A stretch of 64,000 nucleotides of DNA, taken from NCBI GenBank assembly GCA_031315995.1, contig JALDRG010000004.1, positions 248,001 through 312,000 of the forward strand, read 5' to 3'. Position numbers and translations under genes: made by a program. Below, in pieces: positions 18,381 to 27,064 of the stretch. The notes under the pieces were generated by a model. It had not been told where the DNA came from and did not search any database. It saw only the letters and a list, made by a program, of their open reading frames with translations. How positions within the stretch are numbered: position 1 is the first letter of the stretch; the number at the start of each line of letters is the position of its first letter. Source of the stretch: Nitrospira sp. (lineage in GTDB: Bacteria; Nitrospirota; Nitrospiria; Nitrospirales; Nitrospiraceae).

Positions 18381-20693
18381 ATGCAGCCCAAAGCCCCGCT
18401 GCCTAGTGTAGGCGATGCCGCACTCAAGTCCGGCTTCGCCGAAAGCGTCAAGCGGATCAGCGCACAAATTCTCGCTGCGTCCGACGTGGACCACATCCTC
18501 TTGGATCTGCGCCATGAAATCCTGAGTTGTTTCGACGCGGAAGATCTCACACTGTTTGTGGTGGATTCGGAAAAGAAAGAGATCTTCTCGAAAATTCCCC
18601 ACCTCGACACCGTTCAGGAAGTCCGCACCCCGATCACGGAACAGAGCCTCCCCGGGTTCTGCGCCAAATACCTACGTCCGGTCAATGTCGGCGACGCGTA
18701 TAGCCTGATTGAGCTCAGCGCGATCCACCCGTCGCTTTCCCACGATGCCACGTACGACAAGAACACCGGCTTTAAGACCAAGCAGGTGCTCACGTATCCC
18801 GTCGTCGCCGAAAATAAATATCTCATGGGTGTGATCCAGCTGCTCAACAAAAAGAGCGGCGGACGGTTCACGCGCAAAGATGAAGAATGCGTCGCGGAGA
18901 TAGCCAAGGCTCTTGGGACCGCTTTTTACGCGCTTCGAAAAACATCAAAAAAACCTCCCTCAAAATTCGACTATCTGCTGACCAACGGAAAGATCGCACA
19001 GAACGATCTGGACAATGCGCTCGCAGAGGCCAAAAAAGGGACTGCCGACATCGAATCTCTGCTCATTGAGAAGTATAAAGTTCCGAAGGCCGAACTCGGC
19101 AAGTCGCTCGCTAATTTTCACAAGTGTCCCTATATCGAGTACAACGAGCGGACGATCGTCGATATTGAGCTCCTCAAAAACCTCAACGTCGACTATCTGA
19201 AGAAAAATCACTGGATGCCGCTCAAACGAGACCGCGCGGCGATTGAAATCCTGACCGACGACCCCGGTGATCTGGATCGTGTGCAAGACATCAAACGCAC
19301 TTTCCCGGGCTTGAATATCCGCTTCGCCGTCAGTCTGCGTCGCGATATCTCCCTGTTCCTTGCGAGCACCACCGGAACCCCCGACATCACCAACAAGATG
19401 AACGAGAATGTCTCCGACATTCTCGGCGAATTAGTCAACGAATCCCAACTCGAAGCCCAGGAAGATGCGTCCAGCGCAGGGCTCGACGAAAACGACAACG
19501 CCATCGTACGTCTGGCAAACCAAATCATTGCCGACGCCTTCCGGCAGGGCACCTCCGACATCCACATCGAGCCGTACGGGGAAAAGCGCGATACCCTCGT
19601 ACGGTTTCGGGTCGACGGCGACTGCTTCGAGTACATGAAAATTCCACCCAGTTATCGCCGTGCCATTGTCTCCCGCCTCAAAATCATGGCAAGTCTCGAC
19701 ATTGCCGAACGGCGAAAACCGCAGGACGGGAAGATCAAATTCAAGATCGGCGAAAACAAGGAAATCGAGTTGCGTGTCGCCACCATTCCGACCGCCGGCT
19801 ATAACGAAGACGTGGTCATGCGTATTCTGGCCGCGAGCGAACCGTTGCCGGTCGACAAAATGGGCTTCTCGGAGCGTAACCTGCGCGAGATCAAGAGTAT
19901 CGCGGAAAAGCCTTACGGCATCATTCTCTGCGTCGGACCGACCGGATCCGGAAAAACCACCACGCTGCACTCCGTCCTCGGCTACATCAACACGCCGGAC
20001 ATCAAGATCTGGACAGCGGAAGACCCCGTCGAAATCACGCAATATGGCCTGCGCCAAGTACAGGTGCATGCCAAAATCGGCTTCACCTTCGCCGCGGCCA
20101 TGCGCGCATTTCTCCGGGCCGATCCGGATGTCATTATGGTCGGCGAAATGCGGGACAAAGAAACTGCGGACACAGGAATCGAGGCATCGCTGACCGGTCA
20201 CTTGGTGCTCAGCACCTTGCACACCAACAGCGCGGTGGAAACTATCACCCGACTGCTGGACATGGGTTGCGACTCGTTCAGTTTCGCCGACGCCATGCTG
20301 GGAGTCCTCGCCCAGCGTCTCGCGCGACGGATTTGCAAGGACTGCCGAGAAGCGTATCAGCCGTCAAAAGAGGAATATGACGAACTGCGGTTGGGATATG
20401 GTCCCGAATACTGGGACCCGCTGGACATCAAATTCGATGCCAACTTCCGGCTCTATCGAGGCAAGGGGTGCGACACGTGCAATCGCACAGGCCTGAAAGG
20501 CCGCGTGGCGCTGCACGAGCTGCTCCTAGGCACGGATCAAATGAAAAAGTTGATTCAGAACAAAGCAAAAACCGACGAAATGCTGAAAGCCGGCATGGCG
20601 GAAGGCATGACCACCCTGGTCCAAGATGGTATCCAGAAAGTGTTGCAAGGCCACACGACCTATAAAGAGGTCAAAGCCGTCGCGATCAAGTAG
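18381..20693 (+). CDS. GAF-containing PilB/GspE-type secretion ATPase
   Basis: This is a type IV pilus extension / type II secretion ATPase. The 770-residue protein reads, in order: GAF domain (about 15-200), a GspE N-terminal MshEN-like domain (about 205-340), and the ATPase with Walker A GPTGSGKTT, an Asp box and Walker B VIMVGEMRD with catalytic Glu, a His box (STLHTN), then a four-Cys zinc site (CKDC and CDTC). The MshEN part reads FDYLLTNGKIAQNDLDNAL and lacks the usual first R-L-G, so c-di-GMP binding is uncertain. GGAG lies nine bases before ATG 18381, which excludes a non-homologous upstream extension. No pilin, platform or secretin gene lies nearby, so it is an orphan. Confidence 0.88.
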   Translation: MQPKAPLPSVGDAALKSGFAESVKRISAQILAASDVDHILLDLRHEILSCFDAEDLTLFVVDSEKKEIFSKIPHLDTVQEVRTPITEQSLPGFCAKYLRPVNVGDAYSLIELSAIHPSLSHDATYDKNTGFKTKQVLTYPVVAENKYLMGVIQLLNKKSGGRFTRKDEECVAEIAKALGTAFYALRKTSKKPPSKFDYLLTNGKIAQNDLDNALAEAKKGTADIESLLIEKYKVPKAELGKSLANFHKCPYIEYNERTIVDIELLKNLNVDYLKKNHWMPLKRDRAAIEILTDDPGDLDRVQDIKRTFPGLNIRFAVSLRRDISLFLASTTGTPDITNKMNENVSDILGELVNESQLEAQEDASSAGLDENDNAIVRLANQIIADAFRQGTSDIHIEPYGEKRDTLVRFRVDGDCFEYMKIPPSYRRAIVSRLKIMASLDIAERRKPQDGKIKFKIGENKEIELRVATIPTAGYNEDVVMRILAASEPLPVDKMGFSERNLREIKSIAEKPYGIILCVGPTGSGKTTTLHSVLGYINTPDIKIWTAEDPVEITQYGLRQVQVHAKIGFTFAAAMRAFLRADPDVIMVGEMRDKETADTGIEASLTGHLVLSTLHTNSAVETITRLLDMGCDSFSFADAMLGVLAQRLARRICKDCREAYQPSKEEYDELRLGYGPEYWDPLDIKFDANFRLYRGKGCDTCNRTGLKGRVALHELLLGTDQMKKLIQNKAKTDEMLKAGMAEGMTTLVQDGIQKVLQGHTTYKEVKAVAIK

Positions 20694-20722
20694 CCACTCA
20701 GACCGACAATCGGGCGAACATC

Positions 20723-21682
20723 CTACCGCCCCGATCGGGATAGGGTCAGGCCACTCAGTTCCTTCTCCAGCCGCGCCACCTCCCCTCCTTGTCCCAATTT
20801 CCTGGCGTAACCCACAGCACGCGTGAGCGCCTCAACCGCCTGAGACCGATCTCCCTGCGCCAGGAAGCTACGGTAGGCCCGCTCAGCATAACTCATCGCC
20901 CGATCGGAGAACCCTCGGCGTTCCGCGATCCGGCTCAGCCGCAGCAGATCGGCGGCGATCTCCGTTCGCCGCTCCGCGGTCTTATCCAACTCCAGGGCTC
21001 GCTCGAACTCTTGCTCCGCAGTCTCATACTCGTGGCGTTCCTCCGCCAGAATCCCGAGATTCACGTGATTGCTGGCCTCGGCCTCAAGATGTCCCGCGAC
21101 TTGGTTCAAGGTCATCGCCTGACGAAACAATTGCCCAGCCAGTTCCATTTCGCCCTTCGCCTGCCGCACCAATCCGAGATTATTCCGGAGAATGGCTTCA
21201 GTTCGCTGGTCCGGAGACTGCCGGAGCAGATCCAACGCCTGTTGATACCGTTGTCCGGCCACATCGATTTGTCCCTCATGATATTCTGCGGCCCCCAAGG
21301 CGGTGAGAGCGTCGATCCAGAGCTTTGTCTCGCCAAATTGTTGCGCCAGGGCGACGGCCCGCTGGTGGAACGCGATCGCCTCGTGCATGGCACCTCGGTC
21401 GAATGCCACGTGCCCCAGATCATTGAGTACACTGATACGCCCCGTCACGTCGTCGAGACTCTCGGCCATCTTGCCGGCCTCTCCATAGGCTTCCTCCGCA
21501 CGTGCCAGGTCTCCCCGCGCCATCCAACGATCTCCCTGCAGACGGAACGTCTGAACCCGGGTGGCCAGGGGCCGAGTCGAGGGTGCGAGCGGCTGTGGCG
21601 GAGGCGGATTCGCGCACCCAAGCAGAAGGCACAACGCAACGCCCCAGACGCCTGCGGCACAACCCTGTCTCGTTGCGATCAT
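20723..21682 (-). CDS. TPR-repeat lipoprotein linked to the Mla genes
   Basis: The N-terminus has a lipoprotein signal ending LLLGC (C23), so the product is lipid-anchored. After a Pro-rich spacer, residues about 45-310 form at least six tetratricopeptide-like repeats, several of the form G-x-x-x-x-A-x-x-x-Y-x-x-A. The start overlaps the mlaD stop by ATGA, so it belongs to the mlaEFD transcript and is probably an envelope scaffold for that system. In proteobacterial mla operons this position holds MlaC/MlaB; a TPR lipoprotein is unusual there. The partner is not known. Confidence 0.8.
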   Translation of the reverse strand: MIATRQGCAAGVWGVALCLLLGCANPPPPQPLAPSTRPLATRVQTFRLQGDRWMARGDLARAEEAYGEAGKMAESLDDVTGRISVLNDLGHVAFDRGAMHEAIAFHQRAVALAQQFGETKLWIDALTALGAAEYHEGQIDVAGQRYQQALDLLRQSPDQRTEAILRNNLGLVRQAKGEMELAGQLFRQAMTLNQVAGHLEAEASNHVNLGILAEERHEYETAEQEFERALELDKTAERRTEIAADLLRLSRIAERRGFSDRAMSYAERAYRSFLAQGDRSQAVEALTRAVGYARKLGQGGEVARLEKELSGLTLSRSGR

Positions 21683-22668
21683 CGGCGCACGTGATCTCCA
21701 CGTAAGCTCGGAGGCCCAGTCGCGGACATGGCAGTCTCCGGTTTCGGCGCAGGCCCGGCGTTCTGAGCAAATCGGTTAAAAGGGAATGTCTGCTTTGCAC
21801 CACGCACCAGGGTCGACACGTCTGCCAGTGTGGTCTCGGCCGTCTGAATGACGGGAAGCAGTTCCTGGCTCACCTCACCCACGGAATCGGAGAGACGTTT
21901 CACGCTGGTGAGTGTGGATTGTGCCGTGTCTAAAATAGTGGGCAATCGACTAGTGGTACGCTGCATGTCTGCCGTAACACGATCCACGACGCCCAGCGTG
22001 CGCTGAATCGAGCCCGTCATGGCGGGCAGGGTGGTCGCTGTCTGCTCTACCGAGGCGAGCGTGCGCTGAACCGACGCCATGACCACCGGTAGATCCTGCG
22101 TGGCCAGCGCTACCTGCTCTAAGGCCTTGCCGCCGGCTTTCAGCCCACCTTGCAGATCCTGAGTAATGGTTTCCACCCGCAACAGCGTCTGCTTCACGGC
22201 CATCAGCACCGGTTCAACCTCGTTGAGGAGATCCCCGATGTCTCTCGGTTCAACGGCGCGAATCGTCGCGCCGTCGGTCAACACCGGGCTGCTGACGGTC
22301 CCCGCCCCGATATCGACTTGTGTTTGGCCCACCACCACACCACTCTTGGTGATCCGAAGCTCCGAGTTACTCTTTACCATCTCCTGGTAGCGGGTCGACA
22401 ATTGCAGAGTCAGGTCAACCGTCCCGCGCGCGTTGAGATCCACTTGCTTTACCCGTCCGATCCGAATCCCTGAGACCACGACCGGCGCACCCGGCTCCAG
22501 GCCATAGGACTTGCTGAGGCTGGCCATCAGGTGGTACTTCGGCTCGAAGAGATGCTCGGTCTTCGACATCCAAAAACCGGCCACCGCCAGGATCAGAACG
22601 GGAATCAGCACGAATGTGCCGACGATTTGAGCCAATCGCCCACTGGATAGTCGATGTGAATAATGCAT
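21679..22668 (-). CDS. MlaD-like MCE-domain lipid transport protein
   Basis: Component of an MCE lipid transporter between inner and outer membrane. The 329-residue protein has an N-terminal membrane anchor (about 18-36) and one MCE domain (about 45-125, including a SKSYGLEPGAPVVVSGIRIG core and SGVVVGQTQVDIG). A long C-terminal helical region (about 140-300) follows, made of repeating Thr/Val/Leu heptads that resembles the needle-forming helices of longer MCE proteins. ATG 22668 follows GAGAGG; an in-frame GTG three codons up is possible. It is 46 bases from the ATPase gene. Confidence 0.88.
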   Translation of the reverse strand: MHYSHRLSSGRLAQIVGTFVLIPVLILAVAGFWMSKTEHLFEPKYHLMASLSKSYGLEPGAPVVVSGIRIGRVKQVDLNARGTVDLTLQLSTRYQEMVKSNSELRITKSGVVVGQTQVDIGAGTVSSPVLTDGATIRAVEPRDIGDLLNEVEPVLMAVKQTLLRVETITQDLQGGLKAGGKALEQVALATQDLPVVMASVQRTLASVEQTATTLPAMTGSIQRTLGVVDRVTADMQRTTSRLPTILDTAQSTLTSVKRLSDSVGEVSQELLPVIQTAETTLADVSTLVRGAKQTFPFNRFAQNAGPAPKPETAMSATGPPSLRGDHVRR

Positions 22669-22714
22669 CTCCACCACCTCTCAGTCTCGCTGGACCGCCT
22701 CGGCAGGACGCGGT

Positions 22715-23446
22715 CTATTCCACATATCGTCTGAGCGCCGCGGGAACGACTTCGGCCACCGCATCACGAGGTCCGTCGGCCTCCACACGGCCGTCGCGGA
22801 GCACCACCAGCCGATCCGCTCCCTCAATGAACGGCGACCACGCGCGCATCGCAACGACCACCGTCAACGGATGGTCTGCCCTGCGTTCTTCGACATAGGC
22901 CCTGAGCACCAACAGCATCTCCGCATCCACCCCAGCCACGGGATCGTCCAGCAGCAGCACCTCAGGATCCAACATGCAGGCGCGGGCAATGGCGCCCCTC
23001 CGCACTTCACCGTGGTTGAGTTCGGCAGGAAACCGATCCCGCACCGGCATCAAGCCCAATCGTTCCAACTGCGCCATCACAGCATGCTCTCGACTGCGAT
23101 CGGACATCGCCCCACGATGGTACCGAAGCGGCAAGAGCACGTTATTGAACAGCGTCATGTTGCTCAACAACCCGGGCTGCTCCAGAACAGTCCCCACTCG
23201 AAGCCGCACGTGACTGGGTTCACTTGCTGAAGCTTCCGACCACTCATGACCCAACAGGACTACTCGGCCCGCTTCCGGTGACACCAACCCCGCCGCGAGC
23301 GCAATGATCAGGCTTTTCCCCGAACGGCTCGGGCCGACAAGCGCGACAAACTCGCCCGAGGCGATGCACAGATCCACCTCCAGATGATGAGAACTGCCGG
23401 ACATCGGCGTCCGGACCTGCTCCAGAACGAGGGCTGCCTCACTCAT
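22715..23446 (-). CDS. MlaF-like ABC ATPase with degenerate catalytic motifs
   Basis: Cytoplasmic ATPase for the MlaE permease. The 243-residue protein has an intact Walker A (GPSRSGKS, 38-45) and Q-loop (LEQPG, about Q90). The signature motif is LNHGE instead of LSGGQ (143-147). Walker B is LLLDDP, with Asp168 where the catalytic Glu normally stands. The H-loop reads VVVAMRA, with Arg201 where the switch His should be. By family knowledge these changes would impair ATP hydrolysis. The reading frame is uninterrupted and translation is coupled to mlaE by ATGA, so it is not an obvious pseudogene. ATG 23446 is chosen over a longer frame lacking homology. Confidence 0.85.
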   Translation of the reverse strand: MSEAALVLEQVRTPMSGSSHHLEVDLCIASGEFVALVGPSRSGKSLIIALAAGLVSPEAGRVVLLGHEWSEASASEPSHVRLRVGTVLEQPGLLSNMTLFNNVLLPLRYHRGAMSDRSREHAVMAQLERLGLMPVRDRFPAELNHGEVRRGAIARACMLDPEVLLLDDPVAGVDAEMLLVLRAYVEERRADHPLTVVVAMRAWSPFIEGADRLVVLRDGRVEADGPRDAVAEVVPAALRRYVE

Positions 23447-24222
23447 AGATAGAGCGGTACCGTCACGACCACATCGATCAGTAAACAGAGGACAAACGAA
23501 TTGATCATGGCGCGGGTCGTTTGCTGCGGCACTTCCGTAAACGATGATCGAACGGCCAGACCGTGGTGACAACAGACGGCCGCGACGGCCGATCCAAAAC
23601 ACAGCCCTTTCACGGCGGTCATGAGCACATCCGTCGTCGACAGCGCCTTGGTGACACTCTCCACGAACGCATAAAAGGGAATAGTCAGTTGCGCATCAGC
23701 AATCAGGTAGCCCCCCAACACAGCCACCACATCGAAATACAGCGTCAGGCACAGCATCGAGAGCACCATGCCGACCATGCGAGGCATGATGACAAATCGG
23801 CTGATTGAAATCCCCATGAGCCGGAGCGCCACCACCTCGCCTGTCACCGACATGGTGCCCAACTCCGTCGCAATGGCCGTTCCCGACCGGCCGACCACGA
23901 TGAAGGCCGTGATCAACGGGCCGAGTTCGCGAATGACGGTCACAACGATGATGCTCCCTACGAGGCCGCCGGCCCCAAGCCGTGGGAGCTGCGTTCCCGC
24001 CTGAGTCACAATAATAATGCCGAGCAAGAGCGCGATGACGGACGTCACAGGTAAGGCATCGACCCCAGTGAAAAGAATCTGCCTGACGAGCACCCGCAGC
24101 GTTTCCCGGCGTCCCTGTTGTGTCGGGAGTACCAGATCCAATACGGCTTGTGAGAAGAGCGTAGCCAGCGCTGCCAGGTAGGTCGCGCCGGCGATCGTCT
24201 TGCGTCCCACCCACTCGATCAT
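23443..24222 (-). CDS. mlaE: MlaE-like ABC permease
   Basis: The 259-residue permease has an N-terminal amphipathic helix and about five or six membrane helices. The MlaE family core is clear: TGVDALPVTSVIALLLGIII, then RELGPLITAFIVVGRSG and a GTMSVTGEVVALRLMGI loop. It forms the inner-membrane dimer on which MlaF and MlaD assemble. It is the first gene of the mlaE-mlaF-mlaD-TPR lipoprotein run. The ribosome site before ATG 24222 is weak. Confidence 0.92.
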   Translation of the reverse strand: MIEWVGRKTIAGATYLAALATLFSQAVLDLVLPTQQGRRETLRVLVRQILFTGVDALPVTSVIALLLGIIIVTQAGTQLPRLGAGGLVGSIIVVTVIRELGPLITAFIVVGRSGTAIATELGTMSVTGEVVALRLMGISISRFVIMPRMVGMVLSMLCLTLYFDVVAVLGGYLIADAQLTIPFYAFVESVTKALSTTDVLMTAVKGLCFGSAVAAVCCHHGLAVRSSFTEVPQQTTRAMINSFVLCLLIDVVVTVPLYL

Positions 24223-24297
24223 GTGCTGTGAGCCGCCTCCCTCCGAAACAGAACCGTCGGCCTGCCCTAGCGTATGGACGCCGCAGTATCAGGGGAA

Positions 24298-24327
24298 ATT
24301 GTAGGAGAAGCATCAGAAACAAAGCAA
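24298..24327 (-). promoter_or_regulatory. Candidate sigma-70 promoter for the mla operon
   Basis: Reading leftward: -35 TTGCTT (24327-24322), an 18-base spacer, then -10 TACAAT (24303-24298). The start near 24291 would leave a leader of about 70 bases before mlaE. Confidence 0.4.
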
Positions 24328-24449
24328 TGACACGCCCCTTCAGGATCCACCGAACGCAGAAACACTCGGAAGGAGTGCCATTGAGGGCAGGTCGACGTCG
24401 TACGAGCGGCGAGGGAACAACGGAGCGAGGGGGAGACCTCGCGCAAGGC

Positions 24450-24782
24450 TTATGACAACGGCCTGGTCTTGATGACGAACTGTTGGATGCGCTGAAGTTG
24501 CGGAGGGCGCATGACCAGAAACTCCATGCCGAACTCCCCGCCACGCGCCCATCGAACAACGGCCTCCTCCACGCGAACCGGCCACTCATGCCCATCCGAC
24601 AGAAATAGGGACACCTTCATGCGAAGTCCCGGTTGCATCGTGCTGTCCGATTTGGCCATACAACCGGTACAGGAGAGATCCAGCACCTCCGCCGCCCCAT
24701 CCACATCATCCTCTCCGATAAACTCCAACCGACAGTCGGTCGCGACCCGACGAGACTTGCGCAACGTTTTCGTGTTTTCCAT
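24450..24782 (-). CDS. PilZ-domain protein A, 110 aa
   Basis: A single PilZ domain fills the protein. Both c-di-GMP contact motifs are present: R-x-x-x-R (RKSRR, about residues 8-12) and D-x-S-x-x-G (DLSCTG, about 35-40). A Trp-Arg/Ala-Arg strand and the hydrophobic EFGMEFL follow, as in YcgR/PilZ-type receptors. AAAGGAG lies six bases before the ATG. It is one of three PilZ genes within 2.5 kb on the same strand; the other two and the acyltransferase lie just upstream. Its partner is unknown. Confidence 0.85.
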   Translation of the reverse strand: MENTKTLRKSRRVATDCRLEFIGEDDVDGAAEVLDLSCTGCMAKSDSTMQPGLRMKVSLFLSDGHEWPVRVEEAVVRWARGGEFGMEFLVMRPPQLQRIQQFVIKTRPLS

Positions 24783-24839
24783 TCGAGCTCCTTTCTCACC
24801 GCACCCACAACGCGCGTACCATTCGCTCCGGCCTCCGCC

Positions 24840-25217
24840 CTACTCAAAGACAGGGATGGAAGCGAGAAATTGGCGGAGCCGATCGAGTTCAACGGTCCCC
24901 ATGGACACAAACTCGACGCCAAAATGCTTCTCCCTGCCCCATCGTACCAGGGCCAGATCAATGGCAGTCGGGGCAATTTCACCAGGCAGCATGATGATCA
25001 GAGACATCGCATCGCCCACATTCACCCCTATGTCGCTGCTGATTTGGCAACCACCGGACGATAGGTTGATGACGACGCCTTCGCCCTCCGCATCACTGCT
25101 AAAACTGATGGTCGGAGCAAAGGGCGCAAACGAAAGCAGGCACGCCGGCGGAACGACGCACCGCTGGTGCTGCCGTAGTTCGATGCGCGCGTGGGAGACC
25201 TTATCGGATTGATCCAT
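24840..25217 (-). CDS. PilZ-domain protein B, 125 aa
   Basis: Single PilZ domain with RQHQR (R-x-x-x-R, about 15-19) and NLSSGG (N-x-S-x-x-G, about 51-56), so c-di-GMP binding is plausible. ALVRWGREKHFGVEFVSM gives the last strands. There is no clear ribosome site before ATG 25217. It precedes PilZ protein A by 57 bases, and the two may be one transcript. Confidence 0.8.
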   Translation of the reverse strand: MDQSDKVSHARIELRQHQRCVVPPACLLSFAPFAPTISFSSDAEGEGVVINLSSGGCQISSDIGVNVGDAMSLIIMLPGEIAPTAIDLALVRWGREKHFGVEFVSMGTVELDRLRQFLASIPVFE

Positions 25218-25362
25218 GGCGGAGCGGACGATGCGATCGTACTCTAGATTCAGCCAGGATCAGTATAGCGCAAGAAGCAGGAGACGCCGAACACTTCTCA
25301 TCATTTCGCCGTCCCCCTTCTCCGATTTAAATATCCGCGCCTCCCTCTTGAGGGAAGACGCG

Positions 25363-26301
25363 TCAGCGCCGATAGATCGGCGGCTCGCCGGGAGGGCGGC
25401 TCTTGAAGCGGCGGTGCTGCCAAAAGTATTGTTCCGGAACGCGGCGGACGGCTCCCTCGATCAACCGGTTGATCCGGGTGGCATCCTGCACCATGTCACC
25501 CGACGGGAAGTGATCCAGCGCCGACCCGACTTCAATGTCATAGCCGGATCCGTCGGCTCTGCGGTAATAAAAACAGGGCACCACCGCTGCTCCACTGACC
25601 TTGGCCAATCGAGAAGTGGCGGTCAGAGACGCAGCCGACACTCCAAAAAACGGAGCGAAGACACTACGCTTGGATCCCGCGTCGATATCTGGGGCGTACC
25701 ACACCACCTGGTTGCTGGCTAATGCCCGCAGAATCCCTCGCATATCCCGATGTTGGATCAATTCTGAATAGTATCGGCTCCGACATCGATTCGCGACGGT
25801 TTCCGCCACGACATCGTTCTGAGGCCGATAGACGATCGCGACCGGCTGCTCAAGCGCCATGAAACGACCGGCGAGTTCCGCCGCATGCAAATGTGCACCG
25901 CAGAGCAACACGCCTCGCCCCTCCTGGAGTGCCTCCTGGATGTGCTCCAACCCTTTGATCGTGCACTCACAGTGCGCGCGAGGGTCCTTCGCCCACCACG
26001 CCATGGCGATCTCCAGCACGCCCATCCCCATGGACTCGAAGCAATGCAGCGCGATCTCATTTCGTTCTGCCGGAGCTTGCTCCGGAAAACACAGTTCCAA
26101 ATTCACCCGCACGATATCGCGCCGCTTGGTGAGCAGACCATGCAGCAAGCGCCCGCACTGCCGCCCGAATGCGAGTTGCCAGCGATATGGAAGCAATGCC
26201 AGGAGGCGGAACAATCCGAGACCGACCCATGTGGGCCAATAAAGCGGGTGGGAGGAACTGCGCGGCTGGTGCCGCTTATTTCGTGTGTTCGTACTGGACA
26301 T
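25363..26301 (-). CDS. LpxL/HtrB-family lysophospholipid or lipid A acyltransferase
   Basis: The 312-residue protein matches the lipid A biosynthesis acyltransferase family: one N-terminal membrane segment (about 25-42), the catalytic H-x4-E (H137, E142 in GAHLHAAELAG), then the YRPQND and APDIDAGSKRSVFAPFFGV substrate blocks and a C-terminal VPEQYFWQHRRFKSRP motif typical of the family. It transfers an acyl chain to lipid A or a related glycolipid at the inner membrane. Start ATG 26301 is chosen; the longer frame to 26418 is Arg/Pro-rich and not family-like. It is flanked by PilZ genes on both sides. Confidence 0.87.
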   Translation of the reverse strand: MSSTNTRNKRHQPRSSSHPLYWPTWVGLGLFRLLALLPYRWQLAFGRQCGRLLHGLLTKRRDIVRVNLELCFPEQAPAERNEIALHCFESMGMGVLEIAMAWWAKDPRAHCECTIKGLEHIQEALQEGRGVLLCGAHLHAAELAGRFMALEQPVAIVYRPQNDVVAETVANRCRSRYYSELIQHRDMRGILRALASNQVVWYAPDIDAGSKRSVFAPFFGVSAASLTATSRLAKVSGAAVVPCFYYRRADGSGYDIEVGSALDHFPSGDMVQDATRINRLIEGAVRRVPEQYFWQHRRFKSRPPGEPPIYRR

Positions 26302-26512
26302 GGCCGAATGGGGAAGCCATTGTAGGGAAACGGAGCGGCGAGCGCAATCTCGAAGCGGTACGGGGGCTCTCCACGACGGGGGCACAGGTCGCGCGATGAG
26401 ACCCGAGAGAGACCCCACGCGCCTCGCCCCTGATACCGGCGCCGAACGAACCAGGCTCTCTCCTAGGCCTACTCCGACCGGTTGGCGCCAGGTAGGAAAC
26501 GACCAGCAGCGG

Positions 26513-26893
26513 TCATGATACCGGTTTCATCGCAATCGTGATGAATTTTCGTAGACGCATTTCAGCCACCGGTGACAGATCGACAAACTCCAGTCCGTAT
26601 ACCTGCTCTCTCTCCCAGCGCACAGTGGCTTCCTCCACCGTCATCGGCGACACCTGGTTGGGCAGGGAAAGGCTAACCGAGACCCTATCTCCGCGCTGAA
26701 TACTGGCCTCGCTCATCACTTTAGCCCCTCGCATCGACACATCGAACACGACTCCGATTCCGTCCCCTCCGCGCCCCAGCCATTTGGCCAAGCCCAGACG
26801 GGACAATGAACAGACGAACGGCGCCGGAACGCGCAAGCGTGGATGTTGCCGCAAATCGACGGAGAAATGTTCCTGTCCCACAGTGCCATCCAT
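26513..26893 (-). CDS. PilZ-domain protein C, 126 aa
   Basis: Single PilZ domain with RQHPR (about 15-19) and DVSMRG (about 51-56), and the closing EREQVYGLEFVDLSP strands. GGGAGGG lies six bases before the ATG. It is separated from the acyltransferase by about 210 bases, so it may be independently transcribed. Its wording near RQHPR and YGLEFV is close to PilZ protein B, which suggests local duplication. Confidence 0.83.
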   Translation of the reverse strand: MDGTVGQEHFSVDLRQHPRLRVPAPFVCSLSRLGLAKWLGRGGDGIGVVFDVSMRGAKVMSEASIQRGDRVSVSLSLPNQVSPMTVEEATVRWEREQVYGLEFVDLSPVAEMRLRKFITIAMKPVS

Positions 26894-27064
26894 ACGTACC
26901 CTCCCGTATGTGTAATATGGTCACTGTATCGCACCCGCTTCCGTTCGAAAACCAAATTGCAGAAACCAACCGAGCGTAACCGAACGAAACAAGCCGCATC
27001 ACCAAGGGGCCGACAGAAGGTATACCGCCGTCGTCTCTCCGCCGCCCGACCGGATGTCGGAGCG

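Noticed and set aside
22715..23446. MlaF-like gene as a pseudogene
   Set aside because: The frame is intact and coupled to mlaE, and the altered residues do not include frameshifts or stops, so it is kept as a gene with unusual motifs.
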